Shown: in pieces, positions 54,248-63,063 of the stretch | Layout: each line of letters opens with the position of its first letter | How positions within the stretch are numbered: the stretch's first letter is position 1 | Source of the DNA: Lachnospiraceae bacterium | GTDB lineage: Bacteria; Bacillota; Clostridia; Lachnospirales; Lachnospiraceae | DNA length: 64,000 bases | NCBI GenBank assembly: GCA_022799355.1 | Contig: JAAWOG010000008.1 | Coordinates: 27,708-91,707 of the forward strand | Direction of reading: 5' to 3' | Translations under genes and position numbers: made by a program | The notes under the pieces: generated by a model | What the model was told of the DNA's origin: nothing | Seen by the model: the letters and a program-made list of their open reading frames with translations, nothing else | The model's database searches: none

Positions 54248-55621
54248 AGTCCCTGCCAGATGCCCGGTGGACCATGCGAGCTGCAGATTATATCCTCCCG
54301 TCAGCGCATCGATATCCAGCATTTCTCCGGCAAGATACAGGCCCTTACAGAGCCGGGATTCCATACTGGAAGGATTTACCTCCGACACCGGAATCCCTCC
54401 CTGGGTAACGATCGCTTCCGTAAATCCCCTTGTGCCCGTTATGGTCAGAGGCAGATTTTGTATCAGCTTTACCAAAAAAAGACGCTCTTTCCTTGTCACA
54501 TCGTACACTTTCTTCTCTCCGTCGATGCCGGAAAGTTCCACCATCACCGGAATCAGCTTTGCCGGGAACAGCCCGCCCAGCGCATTCTTAAAGACTTTGT
54601 GGGAATTTTCCTCAAAATCCCGCAGCAGGCGCTTATCCAGCATTTCCTCATCCATCGCAGGTTTTAAGTTTAAAATCAGCTTCGCCTGTTCCAAACCGCC
54701 GCCCTCCGGCGCCGTATCCTCTTTCTTTTGACCGGCTCCCACAGGCAGCGCGCGCTCCCTCCCAAAAGCCTTACCGTAATAACTGCTGGCGCTCAGTATC
54801 AGAGGGCCGCTGACACCGAAATGCGTAAAAAGCATCTCCCCAAAGCCCTCGTACACAGGCCCGCTCCTTAGGCGTCTCCCATTTCCCGCAAACGCACCGG
54901 CATCCGACTTTCCCCGTAAATCCGCCTGCTCCTTCTCCTCCAAAAACAGCTTTACTTCCACATTTTTAAGAGACAGCCCCTGCAATCTTTTGCACCATTG
55001 CTCTTTCACCACAAAAGGCACAAGCGCCGGCCTGCAGGGAACCAGGGAATGCCCGGCGCCGGCCGCCAGCTCAAAGCCCGAACCATCGGAACCGGTGGAG
55101 GCGTATGAGAGTCCCCCGCAGGCAAGAATCACCGCATCCGCTTCCAGCTTTTTCCCATCCGCAAGCAGAACACCCGCTATCTGCCTTCCCTCCGACTCTT
55201 CCGATTCTTTCAGCAGCAGCCTTTTGACTTCCGTATGCAGCCTGACTTCCACATACATCTTACTCAGCGCCCTTTGCAGCGCACCGGTCACATCGGAGGC
55301 ATGGTCGGAAACCGGAAAAACGCGTCCGCCCCGTTCCGTCTTTACCTGACAGCCATACTCCTCCAAAAAATCCATCATCGCCCGGGCATCAAACTGATAA
55401 ATACTGCTGTATAAAAACTTACTGTTTGAAATAATATTCCGAAAAAACTGCTCCCGATCGACGGCATTGGTGACATTGCATCTTCCCTTACCGGTAATAT
55501 AAATCTTCTTTCCCAACTTCTCATTTTTTTCCAGCAATATCACCTGATGCCCTGACGCAGCGGATGCATATGCCGCCATCATCCCGGCAGCTCCGCCGCC
55601 TACTACGATAACCCGGCTCAT
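54233..55621 (-). CDS. HI0933/BaiN-like flavoprotein (FAD-dependent oxidoreductase)
   Basis: 462 residues. The FAD-binding GxGxxG in VIVVGGGAAGMMAAYASAAS, then the family mark GKKIYITGKGRCNVTNA. Towards the end, VTQGGIPVSEVNPSSMESR and LYLAGEMLDIDALTGGYNLQ hold the second flavin contact. These proteins are annotated as aminoacetone oxidase or BaiN-type; the true substrate is not fixed. In Clostridia this gene commonly precedes cmk, as here. The last four codons lie in the repeat at 54184-54247. Confidence 0.9.
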   Translation of the reverse strand: MSRVIVVGGGAAGMMAAYASAASGHQVILLEKNEKLGKKIYITGKGRCNVTNAVDREQFFRNIISNSKFLYSSIYQFDARAMMDFLEEYGCQVKTERGGRVFPVSDHASDVTGALQRALSKMYVEVRLHTEVKRLLLKESEESEGRQIAGVLLADGKKLEADAVILACGGLSYASTGSDGSGFELAAGAGHSLVPCRPALVPFVVKEQWCKRLQGLSLKNVEVKLFLEEKEQADLRGKSDAGAFAGNGRRLRSGPVYEGFGEMLFTHFGVSGPLILSASSYYGKAFGRERALPVGAGQKKEDTAPEGGGLEQAKLILNLKPAMDEEMLDKRLLRDFEENSHKVFKNALGGLFPAKLIPVMVELSGIDGEKKVYDVTRKERLFLVKLIQNLPLTITGTRGFTEAIVTQGGIPVSEVNPSSMESRLCKGLYLAGEMLDIDALTGGYNLQLAWSTGHLAGTSVKF

Positions 55622-55652
55622 AACAGCCTCCCTTTCCCGATCTTAAAATATA

Positions 55653-56597
55653 CTACTTTTTCTTTCTGCCCTTCTTCCTGACGCTCTCCTTACTGAGCGG
55701 ATAACTCAGCATCGGCTCCTCCTCAATAAAATTGATCTCATCCTTCAGATACACCTGATAGCTGTTCCAGACTTCCTCTAACGTATGCAGGCTTTCTTTC
55801 ACTTCCGCCGGACGCTTTAAGCACATCGCCACCACCAGCGCATTGATCACACTGAGCGGCGCTACCAGAGAATCCACAATGGATACCATATTGCTCTTTG
55901 CAAACAAATTACAGGAAGAGTACATACACATCGGTGAGTGAATACTGTCCGTCAGGCAGATCACCTTCGCGTTTCTGTCATTTGCAAATTCCATGGCCTT
56001 CAACGTGCGCATGGAATATCGCGGAAAGCTGATGCCGATAAAAGCATCCTTCTCACCGATCCGCAGCATCTGCTCAAAGGTCTCACTCATACTCGTCGTC
56101 TTGATACAGGCCACGTCTCCGCGCATCATATTCAGATAAAAACACAGAAAGTCCGCCAACGGCTCACAACTCCTGATCCCCGAAATATAAACCTTTTTCG
56201 CCCTCAATATGATATCCACCGCCGTCTCAAAGGCGGTGGGCTCCAGGTGGTCTATCGTATCCTGTATCTTATCCTTATCTGACTGCATCACGGAGGTGAT
56301 CACCTCAAGCTGGCTTCTCCCCGCATATTTTACGCCCATTCGCTGAACGCCGGAAAGCCGCTCTTTCACCCAGCTCTCCAGCGCTTTCTGAAATTCCGGA
56401 TAGCCATCATATCCCAGCATCAGGGCAAACCGCACCACCGTAGATTCACTGATGTGCAGCGCCTCCCCCAGCTTTGCCGCCGTCATAAATACGGCTTCCT
56501 CATAGTGGTCCAGTATATAGGAAGCGATCATCTTCTGGCTTTTACTCATCTCACTGAAACGATCGCTCATATCTTTCATCAAATCTTTTTTTTCCAT
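55653..56597 (-). CDS. MurR/RpiR-family transcriptional regulator
   Basis: 314 residues from the ATG at 56597. N-terminal HTH of the RpiR type (AAKLGEALHISESTVVRFA, about residues 40-58), then a SIS sugar-phosphate-binding domain (VYISGIRSCEPLADFL, AFIGISFPRYSM). The Lys-rich C-terminus is unusual. It follows the TetR gene by 22 bases and probably shares its transcript. The effector is unknown. Confidence 0.9.
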   Translation of the reverse strand: MEKKDLMKDMSDRFSEMSKSQKMIASYILDHYEEAVFMTAAKLGEALHISESTVVRFALMLGYDGYPEFQKALESWVKERLSGVQRMGVKYAGRSQLEVITSVMQSDKDKIQDTIDHLEPTAFETAVDIILRAKKVYISGIRSCEPLADFLCFYLNMMRGDVACIKTTSMSETFEQMLRIGEKDAFIGISFPRYSMRTLKAMEFANDRNAKVICLTDSIHSPMCMYSSCNLFAKSNMVSIVDSLVAPLSVINALVVAMCLKRPAEVKESLHTLEEVWNSYQVYLKDEINFIEEEPMLSYPLSKESVRKKGRKKK

Positions 56598-56619
56598 AGG
56601 CGTCTGCCCTTCCCTCTGA

Positions 56620-57165
56620 TCAGCGGAACGCCCGGTAAGCATCCACAAGCTGCCCTACCGTTTCGGTGATGCCCAGATCATAATCTCCTGTGATCACCAT
56701 ACAGGCTGCCCCGTGAATAAAAATCCACATCTTCATAAACAGCCCCTGGGGATCTTCGCAGCCCTCCGATTTCGCCCTGTTTATTTCCTGCAGCACATTG
56801 CCCTTTTTCCCGTTCAGCAGCTCATATAAACTTTTCCCGTTTCTGTCCTCACTTAAGAACATCATCCGAAACAGATTCGCCTCTTTCTGAGCAAAACTTA
56901 TGTACGCAAGCCCAAGATTAACAAAGGGCGTCGCCTGGCTCTTCGGATAATTGTCATAAAACGCCTCAAAAAACAAAGAAGCCTCCTCTAACACCTCCGT
57001 CTGAACCTCCTCCATATTCTGGTACACCCGGAATATGGGCTGCGTGGAACACCCCGCAGCACCGGCAAGCTTTCTCGCCGTCAGTTCCTCCACCCCCTCT
57101 TTTCGCACCATACGAAACGCAGCGGCAGTAATCTCTTTCTTTGTGATCCTCTCCTTACGCGGCAT
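56620..57165 (-). CDS. TetR/AcrR-family transcriptional regulator
   Basis: 181 residues. N-terminal HTH KLAGAAGCSTQPIFRVYQNM (about residues 31-50) and an all-helical ligand domain. It is read from a consensus promoter overlapped by a perfect 20-bp palindrome, so autorepression is likely. No transporter or enzyme adjoins it as an obvious target other than the RpiR gene. Confidence 0.92.
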   Translation of the reverse strand: MPRKERITKKEITAAAFRMVRKEGVEELTARKLAGAAGCSTQPIFRVYQNMEEVQTEVLEEASLFFEAFYDNYPKSQATPFVNLGLAYISFAQKEANLFRMMFLSEDRNGKSLYELLNGKKGNVLQEINRAKSEGCEDPQGLFMKMWIFIHGAACMVITGDYDLGITETVGQLVDAYRAFR

Positions 57166-57276
57166 ACATCCCCCATTCCGGCAGCCTCTCTGAAATACGT
57201 TTGTAACCCCTTTTTCCGGCCGCCTTTCTCTGTGTTATATTTATTACTTTATACCTTTATACCATCCCGATGTAAC

Positions 57277-57320
57277 ATAATAACACTTGTTATTATAAGT
57301 CCTCAGGCCCCTTCTGTCAA
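57277..57320 (-). promoter_or_regulatory. TetR promoter with a perfect palindromic operator
   Basis: Minus strand TTGACA (57315-57320), 17-bp spacer, TATAAT (57292-57297), a consensus sigma-A promoter. The palindrome ATAATAACA-CT-TGTTATTAT at 57277-57296 covers the -10 and the start point, as in self-repressing TetR genes. Confidence 0.8.
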
Positions 57321-57402
57321 TCCATATACACAAAATTCCCATCACACATTTTTATATGCTGAACTGTTACCGGCTGCCCTCCGTTCCCCCTCACGGAAAA
57401 GA

Positions 57403-57426
57403 ACAGCCTGCCAATCGGCAGGCTGT
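57403..57426 (-). terminator. Terminator of the decarboxylase operon
   Basis: Perfect stem ACAGCCTGCC / GGCAGGCTGT with a 4-base loop, followed by TTCTTTTCC on the minus strand. Confidence 0.85.
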
Positions 57427-57465
57427 CCCTGTAGTTCTTACAAAAATTACCGTCAAATAAATATC

Positions 57466-58893
57466 TTAAACAGGATAAGCCCCGTTCTTTGTATCTGCCT
57501 GTGTCAGATCCACCTTCTCCTGCTGTGCCTGACGATACTTGAAGAAGTCAACCGCAACCTGAGGGAACAGTGCATAGGACAATACGTCTTCGTCCTGCTG
57601 CTTCCATTCTTTCATCTCGGATTCCAGCTTATCCATCTCGTTCTCGATCAGGTCTGCGGGACGGCAGGTAATCCTTTCTTCGCCCGGAATAACCTTATCG
57701 ATAACTTCCTGGCTCATAGGCTTGATCGTCTGACCGTATTCACCACGCAGTACGGCTTTTGTCTCCTTGGTAGCCATCTTGTATCTCTCGCCCATCAGCA
57801 CATTAAATACCGCCTGTGTGCCGACGATCTGGGAAGAAGGCGTAACCAGAGGCGGCTCACCGAGATCCTTACGAACATTGGGGATCTCACGCAGCACATC
57901 TTCGTACTTGTCTTCCGCGTTCTGCTCCTTGAGCTGGCTCACCATGTTGGAGAGCATACCGCCGGGTACCTGGTACAGCAGAGTCTTGATATTTACGCCG
58001 AGCACCTTCGGGCTGAGCAATCCGGTTTCCAGACATTTCTCTCTGTAAGGGCGGAAGTAATCCGCGATTTCAGCCAGCAGATTCTGATCAAAACCGGTGT
58101 CATAGGGAGTACCCTTGAAGGTTTCAACCATAACTTCCGTAGCAGGCTGGGAAGTACCGAGAGCAAACGGAGAGATCGCGCAGTCGATTACGTCCACGCC
58201 CGCCTCTACGGCTTTCAGATAAGTCATGCTTGCCACGCCGGAAGTATAGTGGGTGTGAAGCTGGATCGGAAGCTTTGTAGCCTCTTTCATGGCTTTGATC
58301 AGTTCCGCCGCTTTATAGGGAACCAGAAGTCCCGCCATATCCTTGATGCAGATGGAATCCGCACCCATCTCCTCGATCTTCTTCGCCGTGCTTACCCAGT
58401 AATCCATTGTATAAGCATCACCCAGCGTATAGGAAAGAGCGATCTGGGCATGGCCTCTGCCCTCTCTCGCTTTGATTTTGTTCGTTGCGTTTACCGCTTC
58501 CTGCAGGTTCCTTAAATCGTTCAGGCAGTCGAAAATACGAATAATATCGATACCGTTGGCGATGGACTTCTCCACAAAGCTGTCTACCACGTCATCCGCA
58601 TAGGGCCTGTAACCAAGAATATTCTGTCCTCTGAACAGCATCTGCAGTTTTGTATTTTTAAAGCCGTCTCTCAGCTTACGAAGCCTCTCCCAGGGATCTT
58701 CTTTTAAGAACCTTAAAGACGCATCGAAAGTAGCGCCGCCCCAGCACTCTACGGAATGATAGCCGACTTTATCCATGGTTTCCACAATGGGAAGCATCAG
58801 ATCGGTAGGCATTCTCGTAGCAATCAGAGACTGGTGGGCATCACGCAGTATTGTCTCGGTAATTCCAACCGGTTTTTTAATTTGTTCTGACAT
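57466..58893 (-). CDS. Oxaloacetate decarboxylase alpha / pyruvate carboxylase B-type carboxyltransferase
   Basis: 475 residues. HMGL-like TIM barrel with TILRDAHQSLIATR (metal-binding Asp), MLFRGQNILGYRPYADD, CIKDMAGLL (the Lys that is carbamylated) and HTHYTSG (metal-binding His). The C-terminal PYC_OADA segment is present but there is no biotin domain; that is supplied by the separate 60186-60557 protein. It carries a carboxyl group between carboxybiotin and pyruvate/oxaloacetate. Last gene of the five-gene operon. Confidence 0.94.
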   Translation of the reverse strand: MSEQIKKPVGITETILRDAHQSLIATRMPTDLMLPIVETMDKVGYHSVECWGGATFDASLRFLKEDPWERLRKLRDGFKNTKLQMLFRGQNILGYRPYADDVVDSFVEKSIANGIDIIRIFDCLNDLRNLQEAVNATNKIKAREGRGHAQIALSYTLGDAYTMDYWVSTAKKIEEMGADSICIKDMAGLLVPYKAAELIKAMKEATKLPIQLHTHYTSGVASMTYLKAVEAGVDVIDCAISPFALGTSQPATEVMVETFKGTPYDTGFDQNLLAEIADYFRPYREKCLETGLLSPKVLGVNIKTLLYQVPGGMLSNMVSQLKEQNAEDKYEDVLREIPNVRKDLGEPPLVTPSSQIVGTQAVFNVLMGERYKMATKETKAVLRGEYGQTIKPMSQEVIDKVIPGEERITCRPADLIENEMDKLESEMKEWKQQDEDVLSYALFPQVAVDFFKYRQAQQEKVDLTQADTKNGAYPV

Positions 58894-58948
58894 TTTATTT
58901 CCTCCAATTAAAATTTATGAAATAAGCTGTGTCTGACTCGCAAAGCCT

Positions 58949-58989
58949 GAGAACGCAAAGCATTCTCCCGGGGTGAGCTTTGCTCACCC
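58949..58989 (-). other. Two intercistronic hairpins between the beta and alpha subunit genes
   Basis: GAGAACGC / GCATTCTC (58949-58967, one mismatch) and a perfect GGGTGAGC / GCTCACCC (58971-58989), directly after the beta-subunit stop. There is no T-run after them, so they are more likely processing or stability elements than terminators. Confidence 0.55.
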
Positions 58990-58990
58990 T

Positions 58991-60142
58991 TTAAAAGACA
59001 CCGAAGATAGCCATAAAGGTTCCGGCTGCAACTGCCGTACCGATAACGCCGGCAACGTTAGGTCCCATCGCATGCATCAGCAGGAAGTTCGTAGGATCTT
59101 CCTCCGCGCCCACTTTCTGGGAAACCCTTGCCGCCATAGGCACTGCGGATACGCCCGCGGAACCGATCAGCGGATTTACCTTTCCGTGAGTGATCTTGCA
59201 CATCAGCTTACCGAAGAGCACGCCTGCCGCCGTACCGAAAGCGAATGCCACCAGACCGAGGATAACGATTTTGATCGTATCCCAGTTCAGGAATGCTTCC
59301 GCGGAAGTGGTCGCACCTACGGAAGTACCAAGCAGGATAACAACGATATACATCAGTGCGTTGGAAGCCGTCTCCTGGAGCTGTCTTACCACGCCTGATT
59401 CACGGAACAGATTACCCAGCATCAGCATACCAACCAGGGGCGCCGTTGTGGGAAGGATCATACATACAACGATCGTAACGATGATCGGGAACAGGATCTT
59501 CTCCAGTTTGGAAACCGGGCGAAGCTGCGCCATCTTGATCTGACGTTCCTCTTTCGTTGTAAAAAGTTTCATAATGGGCGGCTGGATAATAGGTACCAGA
59601 GACATATAGGAATATGCCGCCACCGCGATCGGCCCGAGAATAGCCGTCTGGCTCAGTTTTCCCGCAAGGAAAATGGATGTCGGGCCGTCCGCACCGCCGA
59701 TAATGGAAATAGCTGCCGCAGCCTTGTCGTTAAAGCCCATCCAGATCGCTCCGAAATAAGCCATAAAAATACCGAACTGCGCTGCCGCGCCGAGCAAAAA
59801 ACTCTTTGGATTGGCGATCAGAGGACCAAAGTCGGTCATCGCTCCCACGCCCATAAAGATCAGGGACGGCAGGATCGCCCATTCATCCAGCAAATAGAAA
59901 TAATACAGCAGGCCGCCGGCTCCGTTCGCTGATTCTTCAATACTCATCATGATATCCGGATAAATATTTACCAGCAGCATGCCAAATGCGATCGGGGTAA
60001 GAAGTAATGGTTCAAAGCCCCTGGCAATCGCAAGATACAGAAATACACAGGCAACAAGGATCATCATATAGTTTCCAAATTCCAGATTGAAAAACGCTGT
60101 CTGATGAACCAGATTTTCCAGTGTAGTCACAATATAATCCAT
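58991..60142 (-). CDS. Sodium-translocating decarboxylase beta subunit
   Basis: 383 residues, about nine to eleven membrane helices. Conserved GGADGPTSIFLAGKL (the Na+-binding Asp region), a later GNLFRESGVVRQL and the C-terminal HAMGPNVAGVIGTAVAAG match OadB/GcdB/MmdB. It decarboxylates carboxybiotin and pumps Na+ out. GGAGG precedes the ATG. Confidence 0.96.
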   Translation of the reverse strand: MDYIVTTLENLVHQTAFFNLEFGNYMMILVACVFLYLAIARGFEPLLLTPIAFGMLLVNIYPDIMMSIEESANGAGGLLYYFYLLDEWAILPSLIFMGVGAMTDFGPLIANPKSFLLGAAAQFGIFMAYFGAIWMGFNDKAAAAISIIGGADGPTSIFLAGKLSQTAILGPIAVAAYSYMSLVPIIQPPIMKLFTTKEERQIKMAQLRPVSKLEKILFPIIVTIVVCMILPTTAPLVGMLMLGNLFRESGVVRQLQETASNALMYIVVILLGTSVGATTSAEAFLNWDTIKIVILGLVAFAFGTAAGVLFGKLMCKITHGKVNPLIGSAGVSAVPMAARVSQKVGAEEDPTNFLLMHAMGPNVAGVIGTAVAAGTFMAIFGVF

Positions 60143-60185
60143 TTCTTTACCTCCTGTTGTTTTTCAAGTTACTGCATAACACATA

Positions 60186-60557
60186 TTAGTTTAATGTCGC
60201 CAGCAGTGCACCTGCTTCAACAGGATCGCCTACCGCAACATCAACGCTTGCCACAGTACCGTCCTGGGGTGCAACAACAGGGATTTCCATCTTCATTGCT
60301 TCCAGAATCACAACAGCGTCACCTTTCTTCACTGCCTGCCCTACGCTTGCTTCGAGTTTGAATACCTTACCCGCCGCGCCTGCTTCGATCCTTACGCTGC
60401 CTGCGCCTGCACTGGCTGCTTTCGGTGCTGCCGGAGCCGCTTTCGGAGCCGCCTTGGGTGCCGCCGGAGCTGCCTTGGGCGCTGCGCCTGTGGATGCTCC
60501 TTCTTCTACTACTACATCATATACGTTGCCGTTTACGGTAATTGTATAATTTTTCAT
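60186..60557 (-). CDS. Biotin carboxyl carrier protein of the decarboxylase
   Basis: 123 residues: an N-terminal IMP-like segment (TITVNGNVYDVVVEEG), a flexible Ala/Pro/Lys linker (about 25-55) and a biotinyl domain with the biotinylated Lys in VILEAMKMEIPV. It swings between carboxyltransferases and the membrane beta subunit. GGAGG upstream. Confidence 0.96.
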   Translation of the reverse strand: MKNYTITVNGNVYDVVVEEGASTGAAPKAAPAAPKAAPKAAPAAPKAASAGAGSVRIEAGAAGKVFKLEASVGQAVKKGDAVVILEAMKMEIPVVAPQDGTVASVDVAVGDPVEAGALLATLN

Positions 60558-60638
60558 GTTATTTCCTCCTGAATTTATGAGTGATTTCTTTTTATTTTTT
60601 TATGAGCTTCCGATTTTCGGGCTTCTTCCTCCCTGGTT

Positions 60639-61406
60639 CTATCGTCTGATGATAGAACGTACTACATAGCCGTCCGCAGATACGGCACCTTCACTTGCAG
60701 CGATTGCCGCCGCGATAACCGCGATCAGTTCCGTATCATCCGTCTCTTCCACAACCGCCGCAGGCTCTGCTGCCTTGACAGGCGCCGGAGCACTCTCCAA
60801 CTGTGCGGCTTTTCCCCGGAATTTCTCCTGAATCTTCGGAATAAAGTTAAAGCAGGAGATCAGAAGAGAGATCAGGACCAGTACAGCAAACACGGTTCCC
60901 ATACCCAGTATGGTATTTAAAGCGGCTTTTGTCATCAGCTCGCTCATTTCGTAATCCGGCGAAACGGTAATGCTGTCAATACCTTTTTCCGTTATCACAA
61001 CTTCTACGACAGCTTTTCTCTGTTTATTATCTTTATAGATCCTGTCGCCCTGAATCATTACTTTCACGTCAGCTTTATCTTCCGTAATGACTACTTCCGT
61101 CTCATCGCTGAGAACGGAAATAAAACTGCCGAACTCTTCCGAAGCATCTATCCAGCTGTTCATGGCGTCAATGGTAAGCGCAGCCTCCTCCGGATTTCCG
61201 CCGCTCATCTCCACAAACTCAGTCATACTCATGCCGTACATCGCAAGAGTCTGCTGCAGCTCGGAAAGCTGTTCGGCCGTCATTTCAGCGGCTGTTTTCG
61301 CTTCATCCTTCGTGATGAAACCGTTCTCCGTCATCTCCTGACCGCAGCCGGTTAATCCAAGGATGCAGACAAGCATGGCAAGACATATTAAAAGTTTCTT
61401 TTTCAT
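60639..61406 (-). CDS. OadG-type (gamma/delta) subunit with an exported lipoprotein-like N-terminus
   Basis: 255 residues from the ATG at 61406 (AAAGGA upstream). A signal peptide with lipobox LTGC (Cys near residue 21) is followed by a DUF3887-like extracytoplasmic domain (about 25-165). Then one membrane helix (ILGMGTVFAVLVLISLLISC) begins an OadG-like cytoplasmic tail (FNFIPKIQEKF, Pro/Ala-rich end). Simple OadG proteins are only about 80-100 residues, so the outside domain is an addition. It would hold the carboxyltransferase to the membrane. Confidence 0.85.
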   Translation of the reverse strand: MKKKLLICLAMLVCILGLTGCGQEMTENGFITKDEAKTAAEMTAEQLSELQQTLAMYGMSMTEFVEMSGGNPEEAALTIDAMNSWIDASEEFGSFISVLSDETEVVITEDKADVKVMIQGDRIYKDNKQRKAVVEVVITEKGIDSITVSPDYEMSELMTKAALNTILGMGTVFAVLVLISLLISCFNFIPKIQEKFRGKAAQLESAPAPVKAAEPAAVVEETDDTELIAVIAAAIAASEGAVSADGYVVRSIIRR

Positions 61407-61422
61407 ATATGAAGCATCCTTT

Positions 61423-62850
61423 CTAGACTGTTCCATGTTTCTTGTCCGGACAGTCTTCTTTCTTTGTATAAAGCATCTCCAGAGCGCCGATCACATATTT
61501 TCTCGTATCCGCCGCTTCGATAATGCTGTCCACATACCCTCTTCTCGCCGCGCCCTGTACGCTTGCCTGAAGCTTCTCGTACTCAGCCGCTTTCTCACTG
61601 ATCACGTCGGCGCCTTTTCCGTCATACATGATCTGTGCCGCATGTTTTGCGTCCATGGAACCGATCTTTGCGGTAGGCCATGCAAAAGTCATGTCCGCAC
61701 CGATCGCCTTGGAGTTCATTGCCACATAAGCACTGCCAAAAGCTTCGCCGATGATCACATTTACTTTCGGCACGGTCGCCTCCGCAAATGCAGCCATCAT
61801 CTGCGCTGCCGCCTTTGCCATGCGCTTCTCCGCACACTTGGTGGTAGCATAGCCTTTTACGTTGGTCAGCGTCAGCACCGGAATATCAAAAGCGTCACAG
61901 AACTTCACAAAGGAAGCAGCCTTCTCACAGCCTCTCGGAGAGAGATGCGCGTCAAACTTCTCGGAAACCTCGCCTTCTTCATTATAAACTTCCGTGCGGT
62001 TAGCCACACAGCCTACCGTGATGCCGTCGAGCCTGATAAAACCGGTTACCATGCTCTTACCGTAGTCAGCCTTTGTCTCAAAGAATACGCCGTCATCCGC
62101 GATCTGGGAAAGGGCGATGGATGTATCTCCCACACAGTTTGCCAGTTCTTCGGAAGCCCTGTTCAGGTCATCGCTGCAGTCAGCAACGGCTTCCTCGTCA
62201 CAGTTTGCCGGTAAAAAGCCGATCAGTTCGCGGATCTTTGCATAAATTTCAGCTTCCTCCGCCACAACATCCACAATACCTGCTTCCTCGCTCTGGAATG
62301 CTGCGGAAGATGTATCGCACTTGCCGATCTCGTTTCCGTCAATGGCATTGGGAGAATTTACAAACAATTTTGCTTTGGACTTCTCCATAAATGTAAAATC
62401 CGTGAGTGTCGGGAAAACGGCAAGTCCGCCGCCGCAGTTTCCGAAGATCGCCGTGATCTGGGGAATCATGCCGCTTGCCGTAACCTGCTTACTATAGATC
62501 TCGCCGAACGCGTTTAACGCGTCAGCGCCTTCCTGTAATCTCAGTCCGGCAGAATCGATCAGCCCGATGACCGGTGCTCCCGTCTTCATTGCCAGATCAT
62601 AGAGGTTCGTAATCTTCTTTGCATGCATCTCGCCGATGGAACCGTTTAAAACGGTTGCGTCCTGGCTGTAAACATACACAAGATTACCGTCAATTACTCC
62701 GTATCCGGTGATGACACCATCAGAAGGAGTCTCTGCCTGTTTCAGATCAAAATCAGTAGCCCTCGCCGTAACGAGCGCACCAATTTCAACGAAACTGTTT
62801 TCATCGAGCAAAGCTGTAATTCTTTGGCTCGCTTTTGAAGTAGTGCTCAT
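61423..62850 (-). CDS. Acyl-CoA carboxyltransferase (MmdA/PccB-like)
   Basis: 475 residues. Two crotonase-like lobes with acyl-CoA and biotin sites: GAPVIGLIDSAGLRLQEGAD, IFGNCGGGLAVFP, and IGEAFGSAYVAMNSKAIGAD. It resembles MmdA (methylmalonyl-CoA decarboxylase alpha) and GcdA. First gene of the five-gene operon; the substrate (methylmalonyl-, malonyl- or glutaconyl-CoA) is not certain. GGAGG precedes the ATG. Confidence 0.92.
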   Translation of the reverse strand: MSTTSKASQRITALLDENSFVEIGALVTARATDFDLKQAETPSDGVITGYGVIDGNLVYVYSQDATVLNGSIGEMHAKKITNLYDLAMKTGAPVIGLIDSAGLRLQEGADALNAFGEIYSKQVTASGMIPQITAIFGNCGGGLAVFPTLTDFTFMEKSKAKLFVNSPNAIDGNEIGKCDTSSAAFQSEEAGIVDVVAEEAEIYAKIRELIGFLPANCDEEAVADCSDDLNRASEELANCVGDTSIALSQIADDGVFFETKADYGKSMVTGFIRLDGITVGCVANRTEVYNEEGEVSEKFDAHLSPRGCEKAASFVKFCDAFDIPVLTLTNVKGYATTKCAEKRMAKAAAQMMAAFAEATVPKVNVIIGEAFGSAYVAMNSKAIGADMTFAWPTAKIGSMDAKHAAQIMYDGKGADVISEKAAEYEKLQASVQGAARRGYVDSIIEAADTRKYVIGALEMLYTKKEDCPDKKHGTV

Positions 62851-62926
62851 ACTTGTTCCTCCATTTATAATAAAAAATAATAACTACCTGACAGGGACCA
62901 AAATCCCCCATGTTGCATACTCGATT

Positions 62927-62932
62927 AGTATA
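62927..62932 (-). promoter_or_regulatory. Probable -10 of the decarboxylase operon
   Basis: TATACT on the minus strand with an upstream TGT; a TTGTGT about 19 bases further could serve as a weak -35. Starts the transcript at about 62920. Confidence 0.45.
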
Positions 62933-62977
62933 ACATAAGTACCGGAAAAAACACAACAAAAACAACAAAATTTTTTC

Positions 62978-63007
62978 AAAAAAACAGCGCCGGATCACCG
63001 TGCGCTG
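62978..63007 (-). terminator. Terminator of the repeat-protein gene
   Basis: CAGCGC / GCGCTG stem (62985-62990 / 63002-63007) followed by seven Ts on the minus strand. Confidence 0.85.
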
Positions 63008-63063
63008 CTTCTTCCAATTACAATATTCTGTTTTATCAGACCGCAGAAACCATAAACGATTCT

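Noticed and set aside
57232..58515. 427-residue open frame on the plus strand
   Set aside because: It is antisense to the carboxyltransferase gene (57466-58893), which has full family motifs. The plus-strand translation has no recognisable domain.
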